Source of the DNA: Verrucomicrobiia bacterium
GTDB taxonomy: Bacteria > Verrucomicrobiota > Verrucomicrobiia > Opitutales > Cerasicoccaceae
Direction of reading: 5' to 3'
DNA: 64,000 nucleotides
NCBI GenBank assembly: GCA_030425485.1
Contig: JAUIAM010000001.1
Location: 124,001 to 188,000, forward strand
Part shown: in pieces, positions 9,848 to 17,017 of the stretch
Layout: each line of letters begins with the position of its first letter
How positions within the stretch are numbered: the stretch's first letter is position 1
Notes under the pieces: model-generated
What the model saw: the letters and a program-made list of their open reading frames with translations, nothing else
Told to the model about the DNA's origin: nothing
The model's database searches: none
Translations under genes and position numbers: made by a program

Positions 9848-9884
9848 TTGACAAATGCTTTTCCGTAATGCAGTATTACTGCAT
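9848..9884 (+). promoter_or_regulatory. Promoter/operator of the AbrB-PIN toxin-antitoxin pair
   Basis: TTGACA at 9848-9853 can serve as a -35. A perfect 8-1-8 palindrome, ATGCAGTA-T-TACTGCAT, covers 9868-9884 where the -10 would lie and ends at the antitoxin start. An AbrB-type antitoxin that represses its own operon by binding such a palindrome is the usual arrangement; here it is inferred. Confidence 0.5.
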
Positions 9885-10119
9885 GTCAGCAGTTCTATCA
9901 GTCAGCAAACGCGGCACCGTGACCCTGCCGCCGGAGTATCGGCGCAAGCTGGGTCTCGACAAGCTTCCGAATCCCCTCGTGATCATCGAGGAGAAGGACG
10001 GCAAGCTTACGCTCGAACCCGCCGCCGCTGTTCCTGTTCGCGACATTCCGGCCAAGCGCATTCGTGAGTGGATCGCCGATGATGAGGCCGCGATGGCCGC
10101 TTTCAAGAAACGCAAGTGA
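9883..10119 (+). CDS. AbrB/MazE-type antitoxin
   Basis: 78 residues from ATG 9883. The N-terminal swapped-hairpin AbrB domain (SVSKRGTVTLPPEYRRKLGL) binds DNA, and the acidic C-terminus (REWIADDEAAMAAF) probably wraps the toxin. An earlier ATG at 9868 would add five residues but falls in the operator palindrome, so 9883 is preferred. Its stop overlaps the toxin start by four bases, which couples translation. It follows the integrase by 48 bases and may stabilise the element. Confidence 0.85.
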   Translation: MSAVLSVSKRGTVTLPPEYRRKLGLDKLPNPLVIIEEKDGKLTLEPAAAVPVRDIPAKRIREWIADDEAAMAAFKKRK

Positions 10120-10538
10120 AGCTGTTTCTGGATTCGAGCGTGCTCCTGTCGGCCTCCGCCTCGGCCAAGGGTGCAAGCCGCTTCCTGATTGAGAACGCAG
10201 AATCATTTGACTGGTCGCTCATCAGTTCGGCCTATTGCCTGGCCGAGACTCAAAAGAATCTGCCCAAGCTTGGCGCAAGCGCCGAAAGTAACTTCAAGCG
10301 CCTTGTGCGGAATGAGGTTGAGTGGGTAGGGGATGCGCTCTCGCCTGAACAAATCCTTATCTTTCCGAAGGCCAAAGATCGCCCTGTCGTCCTCTCTGCA
10401 CTCGCTGCTAAGGTGGATGTCCTCCTGACACTCGACCGCCAAGACTTCATGGGGCTACTTGGGAATCAGGTTTACGGTGTTTCCATCCGCACACCCGGCG
10501 ACTGGTTGCTTGAATGCCGCGAGTGTGGGGTGATATAG
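10116..10538 (+). CDS. PIN-domain toxin (VapC-like ribonuclease)
   Basis: 140 residues starting at a GTG that overlaps the antitoxin stop (GTGA). PIN acidic residues are placed at Asp6 (FLDSSVLL), Glu44 (LAETQKN), Asp88 (AKDRPVV) and Asp107/Asp110 (LTLDRQDF), enough for the Mg-dependent nuclease centre. VapC-type toxins typically cleave tRNA or rRNA. Together with the AbrB-type antitoxin it forms a complete type II pair, here probably an addiction module of the integrative element. The RNA target is unknown. Confidence 0.85.
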   Translation: MKLFLDSSVLLSASASAKGASRFLIENAESFDWSLISSAYCLAETQKNLPKLGASAESNFKRLVRNEVEWVGDALSPEQILIFPKAKDRPVVLSALAAKVDVLLTLDRQDFMGLLGNQVYGVSIRTPGDWLLECRECGVI

Positions 10539-10563
10539 GTAAATTGTACCATTTCTACTATTC

Positions 10564-11316
10564 ATGGAAACCCCGAATCAATTTTACGGAGAGTCTAAAG
10601 AAGAATTTCTTAAATGGATCGAGCAGCGATCACTTGAGATTCAAATCGAACGTAAATTCTTCGAGGGAAGTGATTTGCTCCCCAAAGAGATGCCTGAGCC
10701 GCCGGAGTGGACAAAAAAAGCCTACGAAAAGCTTAAATTGACCACTTGCCCGTCGTTTATTAAGGCAATCAAGTCTTTGCAAACTAACAAGAATGATGTT
10801 TACTCTATGGGTGTTTTCATGGGGAGCATGCATGCTTTTAGGAATCAAGAGAGAGTAGTGCCTGAGCGAGCAGTGAAGGATTTTAAAGAGACCTTCGCTC
10901 CCTCTGATAAGAGCCTTGAGATGTTTCAGACTTTAGTTAGTCCAGGCAAGGGCTGGGGGATCAGTCGATGGAAAGCATGGCGGTTCCGAACGGATATGCA
11001 ACGAAGGCTAATGATTAGTTACCTTCTCTCTACAGATCAGGCCAAGGAGTTTCACAAAGGGTATCTAAAAGGACTGGATTTTTCTATTCCTTACGACGCA
11101 GACGACGGAACCGCAGATAGAAAGGAGATTCTTTCAACGCTTTGGCTAGTTTGGCCCAAAGCTATTGAATGCGGGTCAGTCGCGGAACTACACAAAGTCC
11201 TGAATGCTGCGCTTAATTACCAGGCCGACCCGGAGGCACCACCCAAACGCCTAGAAGCGATTTGTCGCGAAATTGGGCTGAAATTGGCTGGTCGTGGACG
11301 CCCTAAAAAATCCTAA
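10564..11316 (+). CDS. Unknown protein with C-terminal AT-hook-like tail
   Basis: 250 residues, charged and mostly helical in appearance, with no signal peptide or membrane segment. I do not recognise a family. The last residues, GRGRPKKS, form an AT-hook-like motif (GRP core flanked by basic residues), which suggests minor-groove DNA contact. It lies between the toxin-antitoxin pair and the AlpA-like gene on the same strand, so a role in element biology is plausible. Start ATG 10564 is the first in frame; the codon choice is more AT-rich than in the integrase. Confidence 0.6.
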   Translation: METPNQFYGESKEEFLKWIEQRSLEIQIERKFFEGSDLLPKEMPEPPEWTKKAYEKLKLTTCPSFIKAIKSLQTNKNDVYSMGVFMGSMHAFRNQERVVPERAVKDFKETFAPSDKSLEMFQTLVSPGKGWGISRWKAWRFRTDMQRRLMISYLLSTDQAKEFHKGYLKGLDFSIPYDADDGTADRKEILSTLWLVWPKAIECGSVAELHKVLNAALNYQADPEAPPKRLEAICREIGLKLAGRGRPKKS

Positions 11317-11374
11317 ATTCACATTTTCGCACGTTTAGGTATTAAAGGTCAGGCATTTATGGCATAAACTGGGC

Positions 11375-11590
11375 ATGCAAACGCATGTTCAACATCACCA
11401 AACGAAAAGCCGCCGTCTCGCTTACACCCGTGAAGAGGCGTCGGAAATCCTCGGGTTGTCACCGGCTACGGTTGACCGCCTGACGAAACGCAGACTGCTC
11501 CGGCCGTCTCGGGCGACACGTCGCCCCATGTATCCGCATTGGGAGCTAGAGCGCTTCCTTCGCGAAACCTCTGAGGGGATCGAGCTATGA
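11375..11590 (+). CDS. AlpA/excisionase-like HTH protein
   Basis: 71 residues. The centre reads YTREEASEILGLSPATVDRLTKRRLLRPSR, a MerR-like winged helix-turn-helix of the excisionase (HTH_17) type, followed by the usual basic and aromatic end (YPHWELERFL). Such proteins act as recombination directionality factors or activate integrase and rep genes. Its stop overlaps the start of a 51-codon gene (ATGA at 11587), making it the first gene of a tight rep operon. Confidence 0.8.
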   Translation: MQTHVQHHQTKSRRLAYTREEASEILGLSPATVDRLTKRRLLRPSRATRRPMYPHWELERFLRETSEGIEL

Positions 11591-11742
11591 GCGTGCGAAG
11601 CTCCAAGCGCATACGCTCAACACCAGCGGCATACGGTCGGAACCGCCATCCCCGACTTGATATGCTGCGTGCAGCTTATCCCGCCATCTCTACTGTTTTA
11701 TCTTCCAGAGGTGAAATCGCGGAAAGGGGGTGGGCATGCTGA
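11587..11742 (+). CDS. Small basic protein, translationally coupled between AlpA-like gene and Rep
   Basis: 51 codons, ATG at 11587 overlapping the previous stop and ending at TGA 11740-11742, four bases beyond the start of Rep. It is rich in Arg/Lys at the N-terminus (VRSSKRIRS). No family is recognised. Overlaps on both sides argue that it is translated, either as a product or as a coupling leader for Rep. Confidence 0.45.
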   Translation: MSVRSSKRIRSTPAAYGRNRHPRLDMLRAAYPAISTVLSSRGEIAERGWAC

Positions 11743-12536
11743 CAGGTACGGTTTCGCCCTACGTCCCGAAGTCGTGGTTTCACCCGCTGGGGATTTACAA
11801 GGTCGTCGCTGGCCTCATGCCGCGCCTGCCTGATGTCTCGGGCTGTCTCTTCCTGACCTTCACGGTCAATCAACTCTACTTTGACGGTCCCGGCTCTGCC
11901 TTCGACTACTCCCGTGACCGTCTGCGCAAGCTCTTCTATGCGCTACGTAAGGGTGTCGATTGGGAAGGCAAGACCTACCGCATGGACGCGCCCTATTGCG
12001 TGAAGGTCGAGTTTCACCGAAACGGCTGGGCGCACTTCCATGTTATCTTCCTGACAAAGCGATTCTTGCCAGGTGCACTCCTGAATCATCTCTGGGGCCT
12101 CGGGCGAACCAACGTCAAGCGCATCAGTAATCAGGATTTCCACTACCTCCTGAAATACGTCTGCAAGGGTGGCCAAATTCCCGATTGGGTTTTACAGCGT
12201 GAGCGCATCCGCATCTTTCAGACTTCGCGGGGCTTCTACAAAGAGACGCCAGACAAGCCACAGAAAGTAGAGCCCGCAGAAATCGAAGAGGTCGACGAAG
12301 CGCCCGAGGAAAAGGAATCGCTGACTATCGGCGAACGCATCAAGCGCTGGTCCTATCGCGCGCTCTTTCAGGATGGAGCGCAACACTACCACCTGCTGCG
12401 CCTTCAGGTTCCATACTGGGAGCTACTTGGGCATCTCGTGCTACGGCTTACGCAGGCCGAGCGGTACCTTGGGCAAGGCATGATCGCCATCACCAAACCC
12501 TTTCAACTCGAAACCCTCGAATCCTATCAATTATGA
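11736..12536 (+). CDS. HUH-type rolling-circle replication initiator (Rep)
   Basis: 266 residues from ATG 11736, preceded by a strong purine ribosome site (GGAAAGGGGG); a GTG at 11730 would add two. Motif 1 is LFLTFTV (about 38-44), motif 2 is the metal-binding HFH at 100-102 in GWAHFHVIF, and motif 3 is YLLKYVCK with Tyr137 and Tyr141 as candidate nucleophiles. These mark the HUH endonucleases that nick DNA to start rolling-circle replication in plasmids and single-stranded DNA phages. The stop overlaps the next gene (ATGA). It may replicate the excised circle. Homology is weak by eye, but the three motifs are in order and correctly spaced. Confidence 0.75.
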   Translation: MLTGTVSPYVPKSWFHPLGIYKVVAGLMPRLPDVSGCLFLTFTVNQLYFDGPGSAFDYSRDRLRKLFYALRKGVDWEGKTYRMDAPYCVKVEFHRNGWAHFHVIFLTKRFLPGALLNHLWGLGRTNVKRISNQDFHYLLKYVCKGGQIPDWVLQRERIRIFQTSRGFYKETPDKPQKVEPAEIEEVDEAPEEKESLTIGERIKRWSYRALFQDGAQHYHLLRLQVPYWELLGHLVLRLTQAERYLGQGMIAITKPFQLETLESYQL

Positions 12537-12877
12537 CACAAAACACAGAAAGCAAAACCACCAGTAAGGTGAAGATTGAAAACAACGGACTCTTCGTGCG
12601 CGGAGTGCCCGTTTCCACGACGGCTCGCTATGGGCGCAAGAAAGACGGTTCGGGCTCATTCGTGATTATCACGACCGAGCTTGCCACCCAACCGGGGCTT
12701 ATCCTCTGGGAGCAGTTCCTTGACCCGAGCCAGCGAACCGACATCCAGGTCAAAGACGGCAACGTCACGGCCTTCCCCAAGCCGAAGGAGTACGAGCCGA
12801 TGACGCTCAAGGCCAACCGCGTCAAAATGCGCGGCGATACCCTTGTCCTGTCCAGCGCTGAGCTTGTCGCATCCTAA
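12533..12877 (+). CDS. Small protein coupled to Rep, possible OB-fold ssDNA-binding protein
   Basis: 114 residues, start overlapping the Rep stop by four bases. It is beta-rich (NGLFVRGVPVSTTARY, SFVIITTEL, VTAFPKP) without a signal peptide. Size, position directly after an HUH Rep and beta content resemble the gene V-type single-strand-binding proteins of filamentous phages, but I cannot recognise a defining motif, so this is an inference from context. A strong hairpin follows the stop and ends the operon. Confidence 0.55.
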   Translation: MTQNTESKTTSKVKIENNGLFVRGVPVSTTARYGRKKDGSGSFVIITTELATQPGLILWEQFLDPSQRTDIQVKDGNVTAFPKPKEYEPMTLKANRVKMRGDTLVLSSAELVAS

Positions 12878-12889
12878 ACGGGTGAATGA

Positions 12890-12935
12890 GGGCGGAGCGG
12901 ATGCACGCTTTAGCGTGCGCCGCCCGCCCTTTTCC
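12890..12935 (+). terminator. Hairpin terminator after the rep operon
   Basis: Inner stem GCACGC-TTTA-GCGTGC (12903-12918) inside an outer GGGCGG/CCGCCC pairing, followed by TTTTCCTTGTTT. It lies 13 bases after the stop of the Rep-coupled gene. Confidence 0.7.
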
Positions 12936-13379
12936 TTGTTTACATGAACAATAACTGTACGGGAATTACTCAACAACACCCAACAAGCTCACCATTCCCT
13001 TATTCGTCCTGCATTATTACCTTATGCATATAAACGCGATGTAGCCCCTGACTTGCTTTACTCTGCCTTTTTGAGCGCAGTTTTCCAATGAGCACATCCC
13101 ATATATGATGAACCCTCTGGGGTAGTGTGTTTTGTTGTAGACATGCAGCAATACCAAAGCACTTCATGTCGTGTGACACTTCGCGCGGCCCAATATTCTC
13201 GCAGGTATGTGACTTCAGGAATTAGCCATTAGCTCATCTGGAGCTAGGTGCATGATATCCGAAAGTAAATCAATATTATATTTGAATAATGCCTATTTAG
13301 ATCAAGTCCAGTATAGCTAGAATATCTGACCTTGACAGAAATGACTACAGAACGATATCTATGAATTCATCAATTACTT
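12936..13379. other. AT-rich stretch without a supported gene
   Basis: About 440 bases between the rep operon terminator and the first cassette gene. No open frame with coding features is present. If the cassette array once had an attI platform it should lie here, next to 13380, but I see neither an integron integrase gene nor a recognisable attI. Confidence 0.5.
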
Positions 13380-13388
13380 GTTCTAAAA

Positions 13389-13850
13389 ATGAAAATCTTT
13401 CTCGTCGGAATATTTTCTATTATCCTCGGGCAGACTGCCTATTCTAGAATTGGAGAAACACCTAAGCAGTGTATCGAGCGTTACGGAGAACCGTTTAACG
13501 TAATCAGAGAAACGAAAACACTTGTTTTCAAGAACGATGATTTTCTATTCTGGCTTCGCTTTTGGAATGGTGTCGCCCACCAAATTACCTACGAGAAAAA
13601 TAAAGAGCCTGATCCATTCTCATCAAACGATCTGAGCAGAAACGAAATAATCATTTTACTTGAGAAGAATTCTAGAGGCGAAAAGTGGAAAGATATTTTT
13701 GAAGGACGTTTATGGGAGACTGAGAACTCCAAAGATAAAATGAAGGCGATGTCTTCAGGAAGGTCTTTATTTATTGAGACTATCGAGTTCGATCAGTATC
13801 TGGAAGGGCAGGAAAACGAAACCGAAAGAAAAGATCTTCGCGGCTTTTGA
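13389..13850 (+). CDS. Secreted protein of unknown function (cassette 1)
   Basis: 153 residues. A short signal peptide (MKIFLVGIFSIILGQTAYS) precedes a segment with RIGETPKQCIERYGEP, then an alternating polar domain. Similar small exported proteins with an IGET..QC..RYG start are common as hypothetical genes in Verrucomicrobia; no function is known to me. AT-rich codon use differs from the integrase and Rep. It starts two bases after the cassette boundary at 13380-13386, with little room for a ribosome site. Confidence 0.7.
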   Translation: MKIFLVGIFSIILGQTAYSRIGETPKQCIERYGEPFNVIRETKTLVFKNDDFLFWLRFWNGVAHQITYEKNKEPDPFSSNDLSRNEIIILLEKNSRGEKWKDIFEGRLWETENSKDKMKAMSSGRSLFIETIEFDQYLEGQENETERKDLRGF

Positions 13851-13862
13851 CATTAGAAAAAT

Positions 13863-13952
13863 TCAGAACAAAACGACGCAGGCACAGCAGTGAACTAATC
13901 CGAAAATCCTAATAGCCCCAGCGCTTCAGTCGCGATGGCCTCTGCGTTGTCC
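13863..13952. repeat. attC-like site 1 (weakest)
   Basis: Left outer box TCAGAAC 13863-13869, right outer box GTTGTCC 13946-13952. It begins 12 bases after the stop of the preceding gene. Inner arms around AGTGAA (left) and TTCAGT (right) pair partly. The left box matches the reverse complement of its own cassette start (GTTCTAA, 13380) in 6 of 7 positions. The inner structure is poorer than in the other sites. Confidence 0.5.
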
Positions 13953-13958
13953 AAGAAA

Positions 13959-14938
<980 letters not shown>

Positions 14939-14941
14939 AAA

Positions 14942-15340
14942 ATGAAAATGTTGAAAACAATCCTGAAGATCATCGGCTCATTGTTGGTAGCCGCCGTTGG
15001 CCTTTACCTGTTTGTCGTCTTCTTCTCGAGCGTTGAGACAAAATATGAATCCACAGGGACCCTTACCGAGTTTGAATCCAATACAAACGAAACAATCTAT
15101 ATAAAGTTGAACGAATACAGGAGGTGGGTAGGATTTTGGAGCGACTCAGATGGCAGCCTTAATTTAGAGATTCCTAATAAGACAGTTGTATATTACAGAC
15201 ATTTGAGCCAAGCAGGTGACCTCATTCAGATATACGATTGGGACATGAATCTTGTGGGCACGTTCTCCAAGCTAAGCAACGAACTACAGATAAAGATTGG
15301 TCATCGATTTTTCGAAGGTAAGTGTCATGAAATTGAATAG
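14942..15340 (+). CDS. Membrane-anchored small protein of unknown function (cassette 3)
   Basis: 132 residues. One N-terminal hydrophobic helix (about 5-29, LKIIGSLLVAAVGLYLFVVFF) without a clear cleavage site, followed by an exported beta-rich domain of about 100 residues. No family recognised. The ATG follows the cassette boundary GTTATCC by only three bases, so translation may be leaderless or depend on the downstream second ATG. Its TAG stop touches the left box of the next attC-like site. Confidence 0.65.
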   Translation: MKMLKTILKIIGSLLVAAVGLYLFVVFFSSVETKYESTGTLTEFESNTNETIYIKLNEYRRWVGFWSDSDGSLNLEIPNKTVVYYRHLSQAGDLIQIYDWDMNLVGTFSKLSNELQIKIGHRFFEGKCHEIE

Positions 15341-15400
15341 GGAAACCAAGCGCTTGAGACAACGTCGCTAACGAGCCGTCGCCAGAGCTCGACGTTAGTC
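15340..15400. repeat. attC-like site 3
   Basis: Left outer box GGGAAAC 15340-15346, spacer CAAGC, left inner box GCTTGAGAC 15352-15360; right inner box GCCAGAGC 15381-15388, spacer TCGAC, right outer box GTTAGTC 15394-15400. The inner boxes pair if two A residues on the left and one base on the right bulge. Total length 61 bases is typical for attC. The left box matches the reverse complement of its own cassette start (GTTATCC) in 5 of 7. Confidence 0.6.
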
Positions 15401-15416
15401 AGGAAAATTTAAAAGA

Positions 15417-15680
15417 ATGAATTGTTACATCATATCCTATGACAAGGCCGGAGACGGAAGCTATGAAGAGCTTCACGCAGCCATCAAGGAATTTGGCACT
15501 TGGGCGCATGTGACTGAATCCACTTGGGCAGTAAAGACGGAATGGAAAGCGGAAGAAATCAGAGATGACCTGGCTCAGTATTTACCGAAAGGTAGTCGCT
15601 TATTCGTTGTTCGATCAGGAACCGCCGCAGCTTGGCGCAATGTAATTTGCCGGAATGAATGGCTCAAAAAGAACCTCTAG
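15417..15680 (+). CDS. Stand-alone Cas2-like (SinR family) protein (cassette 4, first gene)
   Basis: 87 residues. It begins MNCYIISYDKAGDGSYEEL, continues with FGTWAHVTESTWAVKT and RLFVVRSGTAAAWRN, and ends WLKKNL. This is the ferredoxin-like Cas2/VapD-type fold found in proteins annotated as SinR family, which occur outside CRISPR loci. Classical Cas2 proteins are metal-dependent nucleases or structural partners of Cas1. Here the position equivalent to the catalytic Asp (YDKAGD) is occupied by acid residues, so activity is possible. No cas1, repeat array or other cas gene is present. The stop is two bases before the likely start of a two-helix membrane protein in the same cassette. Confidence 0.8.
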   Translation: MNCYIISYDKAGDGSYEELHAAIKEFGTWAHVTESTWAVKTEWKAEEIRDDLAQYLPKGSRLFVVRSGTAAAWRNVICRNEWLKKNL

Positions 15681-15682
15681 TC

Positions 15683-16099
15683 ATGCAAGATTCTGAACAA
15701 ACCGGCGAAAAAACCTTCAAGATCAAGCGAGGACGCGTCGACTCGCTTTCGCTTTACGAGATTACCGAACATGAATTGAATGTTTTAGAGAACGGAAGCC
15801 CATCCTCACTGCTTCTAAATTTCTCACTAGTTCTACTACCAACAGCGACTTCGTTTCTCATCACACTTCTTACAACTACTATACAATCTGACAGGATGTT
15901 CAGTGTATTTGTCATGTTGGTTATCTGTGGTTATATCTCAGGCTTAATTCTATTGATCCTCTGGTGGAGAAATCGGAAGTCTATAACAGGAATTGTCAGT
16001 CGAATAAGAGATAGAATTCCCCAAGAGGAGCAGACGGAAGGCGAAAACTCTCCAGAGACTAACCAGTCGATGGAGGGCAATGATTTAGGCTGCGCCTAA
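15683..16099 (+). CDS. Two-helix inner-membrane protein paired with the Cas2-like gene (cassette 4, second gene)
   Basis: 138 residues from ATG 15683; an ATG at 15659 in the same frame would overlap the Cas2-like gene and add eight. A cytoplasmic N-terminal segment contains VDSLSLYEITEHELNVLENG, followed by two hydrophobic helices (about 45-70 and 78-100), a WWRNRK basic stop-transfer and an acidic tail. No family name is known to me. The tight spacing and shared cassette boundaries imply that it works with the Cas2-like protein, perhaps as a membrane effector controlled by it. Its TAA stop lies in the hairpin of the following attC-like site. Confidence 0.7.
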   Translation: MQDSEQTGEKTFKIKRGRVDSLSLYEITEHELNVLENGSPSSLLLNFSLVLLPTATSFLITLLTTTIQSDRMFSVFVMLVICGYISGLILLILWWRNRKSITGIVSRIRDRIPQEEQTEGENSPETNQSMEGNDLGCA

Positions 16100-16124
16100 A
16101 TCGTGCCTCATCTCTACGTTAGCA
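16057..16124. repeat. attC-like site 4 (well formed)
   Basis: Left outer box GACTAAC 16057-16063, spacer CAGTC, left inner box GATGGAGGGCA 16069-16079, terminal hairpin GATTTAGGC-TGC-GCCTAAATC 16082-16102, right inner box TGCCTCATC 16104-16112, spacer TCTAC, right outer box GTTAGCA 16118-16124. Dropping two G residues from the left inner box gives exact complementarity. GACTAAC is the exact reverse complement of GTTAGTC at the start of this cassette (15394). The left half overlaps the end of the membrane-protein gene. Confidence 0.75.
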
Positions 16125-16164
16125 AAAAAGGATAAGAGATGGCAACGGCTATGGCTTTACTGCT

Positions 16165-16188
16165 TTTGTAACCCATGCGGGTTACAAA
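16165..16188. repeat. Inverted copies of TTTGTAACCC
   Basis: TTTGTAACCC 16165-16174 and GGGTTACAAA 16179-16188 form a hairpin with loop ATGC. The 10-mer equals the repeats at 8731/8744 and 16290/16303. It could be an additional integrase or excision-factor site, or a terminator with a short A/T tail. I favour the first reading because of the exact word match. Confidence 0.5.
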
Positions 16189-16289
16189 AATGCCCGAATC
16201 TAGAGCCGTTTGATTTTGCTCCCTTTCTTTATTCTTCTTGGGGCACCCTAATTGATTTTTAATGATTGAAAAACTTACCAAAAATTAAA

Positions 16290-16312
16290 TTTGTAACCCT
16301 GATTTGTAACCC
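16290..16312. promoter_or_regulatory. Paired 10-bp repeats, right end (possible integrase arm sites)
   Basis: TTTGTAACCC at 16290-16299 and again at 16303-16312, 13 bases apart, about 126 bases inside the right att repeat. Same word, same period and same orientation as the pair next to the left end. Confidence 0.55.
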
Positions 16313-16438
16313 GAGGTTGAGAAATGGGCGTATTGGGGAGGATTAGAGATGACGGGCGGGAGAGTGTAAGGCGCTTTAAATCAGCGATTTGACGACTTGT
16401 GAGGATTGCTGATGGCGTGTGCAAAAATGCCCTTTTAC

Positions 16439-16478
<40 letters not shown>

Positions 16479-16502
16479 GGAGGCATCGCTGGCTGTATTA
16501 GC

Positions 16503-16568
16503 GAAACGGGAAGCAAATACGGCGCTTGCCGTGAACTCAAGACCGAAAACTCGCTGAACGTTGCTTAA
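16503..16568 (+). pseudogene. Fragment of a second, related integrase gene
   Basis: About 66 bases match the integrase coding region 8870-8936 (residues 35-57, GKQIRR...TQDRKLAERR) with several substitutions and a frame disturbance. It begins 24 bases beyond the right att repeat, that is, outside the present element and next to the tRNA half. This is the expected place for the integrase of an earlier element that used the same target and then decayed. Confidence 0.75.
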
Positions 16569-16615
16569 TGTACATCCATATTGTAACATGGGTCTTCATG
16601 ATGTAGGAAGATTGC

Positions 16616-16971
16616 ATGAATCATCGCCATCCTACAAATAAACGAACATCTATGGCATTCTCAGTGCCTGTACTCTTGTTGCTCGCTGCGCTGACCAGTG
16701 CATTTTTTGCCTTGTTTGGCGCGGTGACTGAGCCACTTTCCTATGCCTATCTAGCTCCTATGCCTATCTAGCGCTGGTTTGGTCTGTGTCGATGGCTGTA
16801 TTGCTTGTCTTGGTGAAGCTGATTTTTTCGCTGAAAGCTCGTGGCCGGACGGTTGCATTCGTCGTGGCGTTAACCTTTGCCATACTCATGAATGTTTCGG
16901 CATACACCACGCTCGCTGATGTGAAGCGTGCGAAGGCACATCGCGGTGGGGTGATGCTGCTACAGGGGTAG
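16616..16971 (+). pseudogene. Small membrane protein gene broken by a 17-bp tandem duplication
   Basis: ATG at 16616 with AGGAAG ribosome site opens a hydrophobic protein that stops at TAG 16769-16771, in the second of two adjacent 17-bp repeats (16739-16755, 16756-16772). If one repeat is removed the frame continues through 16971, giving about 112 residues with three hydrophobic helices (VPVLLLLAALTSAFFALFG; VSMAVLLVLVKLIF; VAFVVALTFAILMNV). The family is unknown. The duplication is either a recent inactivating event or a reversible on/off switch. Confidence 0.7.
16739..16772. repeat. 17-bp perfect tandem duplication
   Basis: TCCTATGCCTATCTAGC occurs twice without a gap. Seventeen is not a multiple of three, so the second copy shifts the frame of the surrounding membrane protein gene. 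Confidence 0.9.
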
Positions 16972-17017
16972 CTGTATTGAATCTGCTGCCTGGTTACACG
17001 CACGATCTGTACGGTAA

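Noticed and set aside
11736-12877. Complete filamentous prophage
   Set aside because: Only Rep and a possible ssDNA-binding protein are present. No Zot-like ATPase, coat or minor coat genes are found between the att repeats.
15417-15680. CRISPR locus because of a Cas2-like gene
   Set aside because: No repeat-spacer array, cas1 or other cas gene is visible in the island; the protein matches the stand-alone SinR-type branch of the fold.
16165-16188. Simple Rho-independent terminator
   Set aside because: The hairpin lacks a clear T run, and its arms equal the TTTGTAACCC word found at both element ends, so a recombination-site reading fits better, though both remain possible.
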